This document shows positions 16,765 to 19,549 of a stretch of 19,549 nucleotides of DNA, piece by piece. The stretch covers positions 1 through 19,549 of the forward strand of contig CBFCZO010000055.1 of NCBI GenBank assembly GCA_965602675.1, written 5' to 3'. The position numbers were made by a program, and so were the translations under genes. The notes beneath the pieces are model-generated. The model did no database searches, was not told the origin of the DNA, and saw nothing but the letters and a program-made list of their open reading frames with translations. Source of the DNA: DATKUA01 sp965602675. Its GTDB lineage: Bacteria; Acidobacteriota; DATKUA01. Within the stretch, counting starts at the first letter, position 1. Every line of letters starts with the position of its first letter.

Positions 16765-17233
16765 GGACGACGACGCCCCCCGGCGGCTGCCGCTTGCCCT
16801 CCTTCCGCACATCCTGCTACTCCGAATTACGATAACAATATGAAAAAATTCCGGGTGGGAGATGGGCATCGCAAAACGCGTTTATGTTCCGGCTAAGGCT
16901 CTCCCGATTCCGCCGATATCCCCATTGACGGCCGTGGCGGACAAGAGCACGGAGAGCCGCGGCATGCTGCGCCACGCCCTCACGCTACCGGACTTTTTTA
17001 CCGTTTCGCCCAACAATGCGGGTGAAAACAGTGCCCATGTGTCGGTTTTTGAGCCGACTCCCGGATAATTGCGACTACTTCAGACCACCCGGTCCAAAAA
17101 ACAAGAAAACCATTGCGCAAGCCTACTCAATATGCTGATAAAAGAACAATTATATTTACTTTGCCTTGATAAAAACGGCGCTTGTCGATAGCATCGACAA
17201 GGCTTCCAAATGCATGATCGGGGGGATGACTCC
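16765..17233. other. Long intergenic region between the redox operon and the TlpA cluster
   Basis: About 470 bases with no supported gene. Short open frames here lack ribosome sites and recognisable motifs. The right half turns AT-rich (about 17085-17180). It holds a weak rightward promoter candidate, TTGCGC (17113-17118), 17 bases, TGATAA (17136-17141), and then the perfect inverted repeat at 17181-17201. Confidence 0.5.
17181..17201. repeat. Perfect 9-bp inverted repeat upstream of the TlpA cluster
   Basis: CTTGTCGAT (17181-17189), a 3-base loop AGC, then ATCGACAAG (17193-17201). It lies 32 bases before the ATG of the small cysteine-rich frame. It could be an operator or a hairpin in the 5' leader. 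On the minus strand a TTTTT run follows a few bases later, but no leftward gene ends there. Confidence 0.8.
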
Positions 17234-17476
17234 ATGCCCAGGCTGATTCTCATTCTCGTCGCTTTCCTGTTTGTACTTCTTCAGCCGGCCTCTGCACCAG
17301 CTTTGACAAGTGGTTGCGATGAGGTCATCGGCTGCCATACGGCGGCAGCAGCGAGAACCGGGTGGAGGTTCGGGGGCCCGAAGCCCGGGCTCACGTTTCC
17401 CGCGAAGCGCTGCAACAGGATAATAACCACAGATTGCTGTCGAGGAGGGGAAGAATGTCTTGGAAACAGGGCTTAA
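17234..17476 (+). CDS. Possible small secreted six-cysteine protein
   Basis: 80 residues from an ATG at 17234 with a GGGGGG run about nine bases upstream. Residues 1-23 form a convincing signal peptide (MPRLILILVAFLFVLLQPAS, then APA). The mature part of about 57 residues has six cysteines (28, 34, 60, 68, 69 and 75), including a CC pair, and no recognisable domain. Its end overlaps the first thioredoxin-like gene by 22 bases, so it would be translated just before it. I do not recognise the family. The signal peptide argues for a real gene, but the 3' half could be non-coding leader sequence or the remnant of a broken gene. Confidence is therefore modest. Confidence 0.45.
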   Translation: MPRLILILVAFLFVLLQPASAPALTSGCDEVIGCHTAAAARTGWRFGGPKPGLTFPAKRCNRIITTDCCRGGEECLGNRA

Positions 17477-18402
17477 TAATGATTCGGTTAGTCGTCGCGC
17501 TGGCCGCTATAGCATTGATCTTCGCCTTCATCCCGCCGACCGAAGCCACGCGCGACAATGCCGAGCCCGCGGCGAAAGACGACACGCCGCTGATCACATC
17601 GTTCAAGGTCACGCCCAATAAACTTCAGAAAAACAGGATCAACCGGGTGACAGTTGAATTCTCTTTCAAGGACGAGAAGCGAAACCTGCGCGGCGGCAAC
17701 TTGACTATCAATTTCCAGTATTCGAAAACCAAGGGACGCTTTTTTAACTATGCTCTGACCGACAGGGTGTTCAAGAAGAAAAACGGCTCATACAAACTCT
17801 CCTTCGGGCTCCTCGGCAAAAACATGAAGCAGGTCACCATCTGGGCCTGGATGCGAGACGCCGGTGGCACCAACGGCAACGAGTCGGAATACGTGACCCG
17901 CAAACTCAGGAAGAAAAATCCCAAGGGTGGCAAGCAGGGATACAAACCAGGGCAGCAAGCATACGACTTCACTCTCTCCGATCACAACGGCGCGGACGTG
18001 AAACTATCCGACTTCAAGGGCAAAGTGGTTCTGATCGAGTTCGCCACCGCCTGGTGTACCTATTGCGCCAACGAGGCCGCCGACCACAACGCACTTATCG
18101 ATAGATTCGGAGACGATCTGGAAATCATCAACATTCTCACTGAGGGAGTGAGCCACAATTGGGCTAATCAAAAGGACTGCAAACAGTGGGCCAAGAGATT
18201 CAACCTGACTTGCCCGGTACTCGCCGATACGTCTGACGGCGTCTTTTACTCATACACCAGATATTCTGATACTAGGTATTACCCTTACAATTTCATCATC
18301 GATAAAAATGTTGAACTCCGTTGGAAAGGTTATGGTTATCAGACCGACGGCTCGACCAAAGCTCAAATCGAGAACAAGATAGAAGCGCTGTTGAATGAAT
18401 AA
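17455..18402 (+). CDS. TlpA-like thioredoxin with novel N-terminal beta domain, paralog 1 (CTYC)
   Basis: 315 residues from the ATG at 17455, preceded by GAGGAGGGG; an ATG at 17479 is also possible. A signal peptide or anchor (about 9-31) is followed by an unrecognised beta-rich domain (about 46-150), with ITSFKVTPNKLQKNRIN and YKLSFGLL. A TlpA/ResA-type thioredoxin domain follows (about 163-312): AYDFTLSDHNGADVKLSDFKGK, active site WCTYC (Cys201-Cys204) and cis-proline Pro278. CTYC is a rare variant of CGPC/CEPC. Extra cysteines at 242 and 253 lie in the thioredoxin domain. It would carry out thiol-disulfide exchange in the periplasm; its partner is unknown. A paralog starts 24 bases later. 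Confidence 0.85.
   Translation: MSWKQGLIMIRLVVALAAIALIFAFIPPTEATRDNAEPAAKDDTPLITSFKVTPNKLQKNRINRVTVEFSFKDEKRNLRGGNLTINFQYSKTKGRFFNYALTDRVFKKKNGSYKLSFGLLGKNMKQVTIWAWMRDAGGTNGNESEYVTRKLRKKNPKGGKQGYKPGQQAYDFTLSDHNGADVKLSDFKGKVVLIEFATAWCTYCANEAADHNALIDRFGDDLEIINILTEGVSHNWANQKDCKQWAKRFNLTCPVLADTSDGVFYSYTRYSDTRYYPYNFIIDKNVELRWKGYGYQTDGSTKAQIENKIEALLNE
17626..17643 (+). repeat. 18-base direct repeat shared by the TlpA paralogs, copy 1
   Basis: CAGAAAAACAGGATCAAC here is repeated exactly at 18586-18603, a 960-base offset. It encodes QKNRIN in both proteins and marks the tandem duplication. Confidence 0.9.
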
Positions 18403-18426
18403 CCATGCATGCCGGGAGGTGCACCC

Positions 18427-19356
18427 ATGATCGGCAAGAGAATTTTGAAGGCTCTGCTAAGTGGATCGGCTGCTTTAATGACAGTTCTTTTGATTCTGCC
18501 TCAAGCAGCCCACAACCAGGTTGTCTTGTCGAAACACGACCCGGCTCTGAAAATCCTTTCTTATAGCGTCACGCCCGCCACTTTACAGAAAAACAGGATC
18601 AACTTCGTAACCTTGACGTTCAGGCTCAAGAAAGACGGCAGAAAGCTCCAGGGCGGCGAGGCGGCGCTCAACTACCAGCACAGCAAAGGATCCGCCACTG
18701 CTTTCTTCTTCGACCTTGAGGACAAAGCATACAAGAAAAACAAGGGTAGGTACTCGATCTCATTCGGCCTGCTGCCGGGTAGTTGGAAATCGCTAAAGAT
18801 ACGTTCCCTGCGAATCACCGATGCCCGCGATCGCTGCAACACCAATCCGACAACCATCAGGCTGACAAGATCGAAGAAGGTCCACGGAGAACGCCAAGGC
18901 AGCAAAGCCGGACAATACGCCTACGATTTTTCTCTCATCGATTACAAAGGGAAAAAGATCACCCTGTCCGATTACCTCGGCAAGGTCGTCCTGATCGATT
19001 TCTCGTCGATGTGGTGCGGTCCTTGTCAAACCGAGGCGGCCCAACTCCAGAACCTTTACGAAACATACAAAAACGAGGGACTCGTCGTCTTGTCGGTTCT
19101 CACCCATGCCTACGAGATCAGGACACCATCGGATAAAGAACTAAAGAAGTGGGCGCGGAAATACAAGATAACATTCCCGCTTATGGCCGATCCTATAGAG
19201 GGTGTTTACAATCCGTATGTTGCCGGCGACCGCCTCGTGCCCTACAACTTCATTATCGGCAAGAAAGGTAAGCTGCGGTGGCGAAAAGCAGGCTATCTGC
19301 CAAGTACCCACACGGAAATTGAGAACAAGATAGTCGAACTTTTAAACGAGCAATAA
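18427..19356 (+). CDS. TlpA-like thioredoxin with novel N-terminal beta domain, paralog 2 (CGPC)
   Basis: 309 residues from the ATG at 18427 (GGGAGG seven bases upstream). It has the same architecture as its upstream neighbour: signal peptide (about 5-29), beta-rich domain (about 43-148) with ILSYSVTPATLQKNRIN and YSISFGLL, then a TlpA thioredoxin domain (about 160-306). The active site is the classical WCGPC (Cys197-Cys200), and the cis-proline is Pro272. Classical CGPC suggests a reductant or general disulfide exchanger, in contrast to CTYC in paralog 1. Both end with an ENKI-[VE]-[AE]-LLNE helix. The pair clearly arose by duplication. No obvious T-rich terminator follows. Confidence 0.87.
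   Translation: MIGKRILKALLSGSAALMTVLLILPQAAHNQVVLSKHDPALKILSYSVTPATLQKNRINFVTLTFRLKKDGRKLQGGEAALNYQHSKGSATAFFFDLEDKAYKKNKGRYSISFGLLPGSWKSLKIRSLRITDARDRCNTNPTTIRLTRSKKVHGERQGSKAGQYAYDFSLIDYKGKKITLSDYLGKVVLIDFSSMWCGPCQTEAAQLQNLYETYKNEGLVVLSVLTHAYEIRTPSDKELKKWARKYKITFPLMADPIEGVYNPYVAGDRLVPYNFIIGKKGKLRWRKAGYLPSTHTEIENKIVELLNEQ
18586..18603 (+). repeat. 18-base direct repeat shared by the TlpA paralogs, copy 2
   Basis: Second exact copy of the sequence at 17626-17643, at the matching position of paralog 2. Confidence 0.9.
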
Positions 19357-19509
19357 GATTGTTTCTAGAACTATGCCTTACATCCGAGATCCGGCAAATT
19401 ACTCCCGGCGAGATTGACAGCTGACCTCAGTCCTGATCCTTGCTCCGGACTTCCCCGGTGTTGCCTGCGCCGACTTCAGCAATTTTAATGGATTGTGAGG
19501 CTCTTCCTG

Positions 19510-19532
19510 CCGGCCATCGAATTGTTGGCCGG
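19510..19532. repeat. Inverted repeat near the right edge
   Basis: CCGGCCA and TGGCCGG form a 7-bp stem around a 9-base loop. It lies about 150 bases after paralog 2 and has no T run on the plus strand, so it is a weak terminator candidate. The rest of 19357-19549 shows no gene. Confidence 0.5.
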
Positions 19533-19549
19533 ATCGGTATCCCCTCCAT

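Noticed and set aside
16862..17068. Open frame of 68 codons in the intergenic region
   Set aside because: The GGGAG is only one base from the ATG, and the product shows no signal, domain or compositional bias of a gene.
19414..19419. Perfect -35 box TTGACA after the last gene
   Set aside because: No recognisable -10 box at 16-18 bases downstream.

Overview
The window looks like chromosomal DNA of a Gram-negative-type bacterium of moderately high GC. It carries a periplasmic cell-wall amidase, a probable lipoprotein glycosidase, two periplasmic TlpA-type thioredoxins and a polyprenyl-phosphate sugar transferase. Gene order and the unusual fusion and paralog proteins suggest a poorly sampled, perhaps uncultured, lineage. 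I cannot name the phylum from the sequence alone. Start codons include several GTGs, and two promoters fit sigma70 spacing with the same TAGAAT -10 box.

Layout. (1) 24-5582, minus strand: ssrA (tmRNA), then an N-acetylmuramoyl-L-alanine amidase, a GerMN-domain protein, glutamate racemase (murI), a galE-like epimerase and an alpha-galactosidase-like lipoprotein. Amidase, gerM and murI are joined by 4-base overlaps and galE follows one base later, so this is a tight cell-envelope operon. It appears to be fed at least partly from the ssrA promoter, because the amidase ATG lies 14 bases after the tmRNA CCA end. (2) 5865-6848, plus: a membrane-anchored PP2C phosphatase. (3) 6985-8502, minus: a two-gene FetA/FetB-type ABC transporter. 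(4) 8631-13576, plus: an exopolysaccharide operon of two GT4 glycosyltransferases, a WcaJ/WbaP-like initiating transferase, UDP-glucuronate decarboxylase (UDP-xylose synthesis) and a PilZ domain protein that could couple the pathway to cyclic di-GMP. (5) 13648-14556, minus: a YitT-family membrane protein. (6) 14605-16764, minus: a complete redox transcription unit. It has a promoter, a ferredoxin/flavodoxin-NADP reductase fused to a ferritin-like helical domain, a single-cysteine peroxiredoxin and a strong intrinsic terminator. (7) 17181-19356, plus: an inverted repeat, a possible small secreted six-cysteine protein and two tandem paralogs that join an unrecognised beta-rich domain to a TlpA thioredoxin domain (active sites CTYC and CGPC).

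The most unusual parts are the reductase/ferritin-like fusion paired with a one-cysteine peroxiredoxin, and the right-hand thiol-redox cluster. In that cluster a predicted secreted cysteine-rich peptide overlaps the first of two diverged thioredoxin paralogs. No CRISPR array, insertion sequence, phage gene or rRNA was seen.
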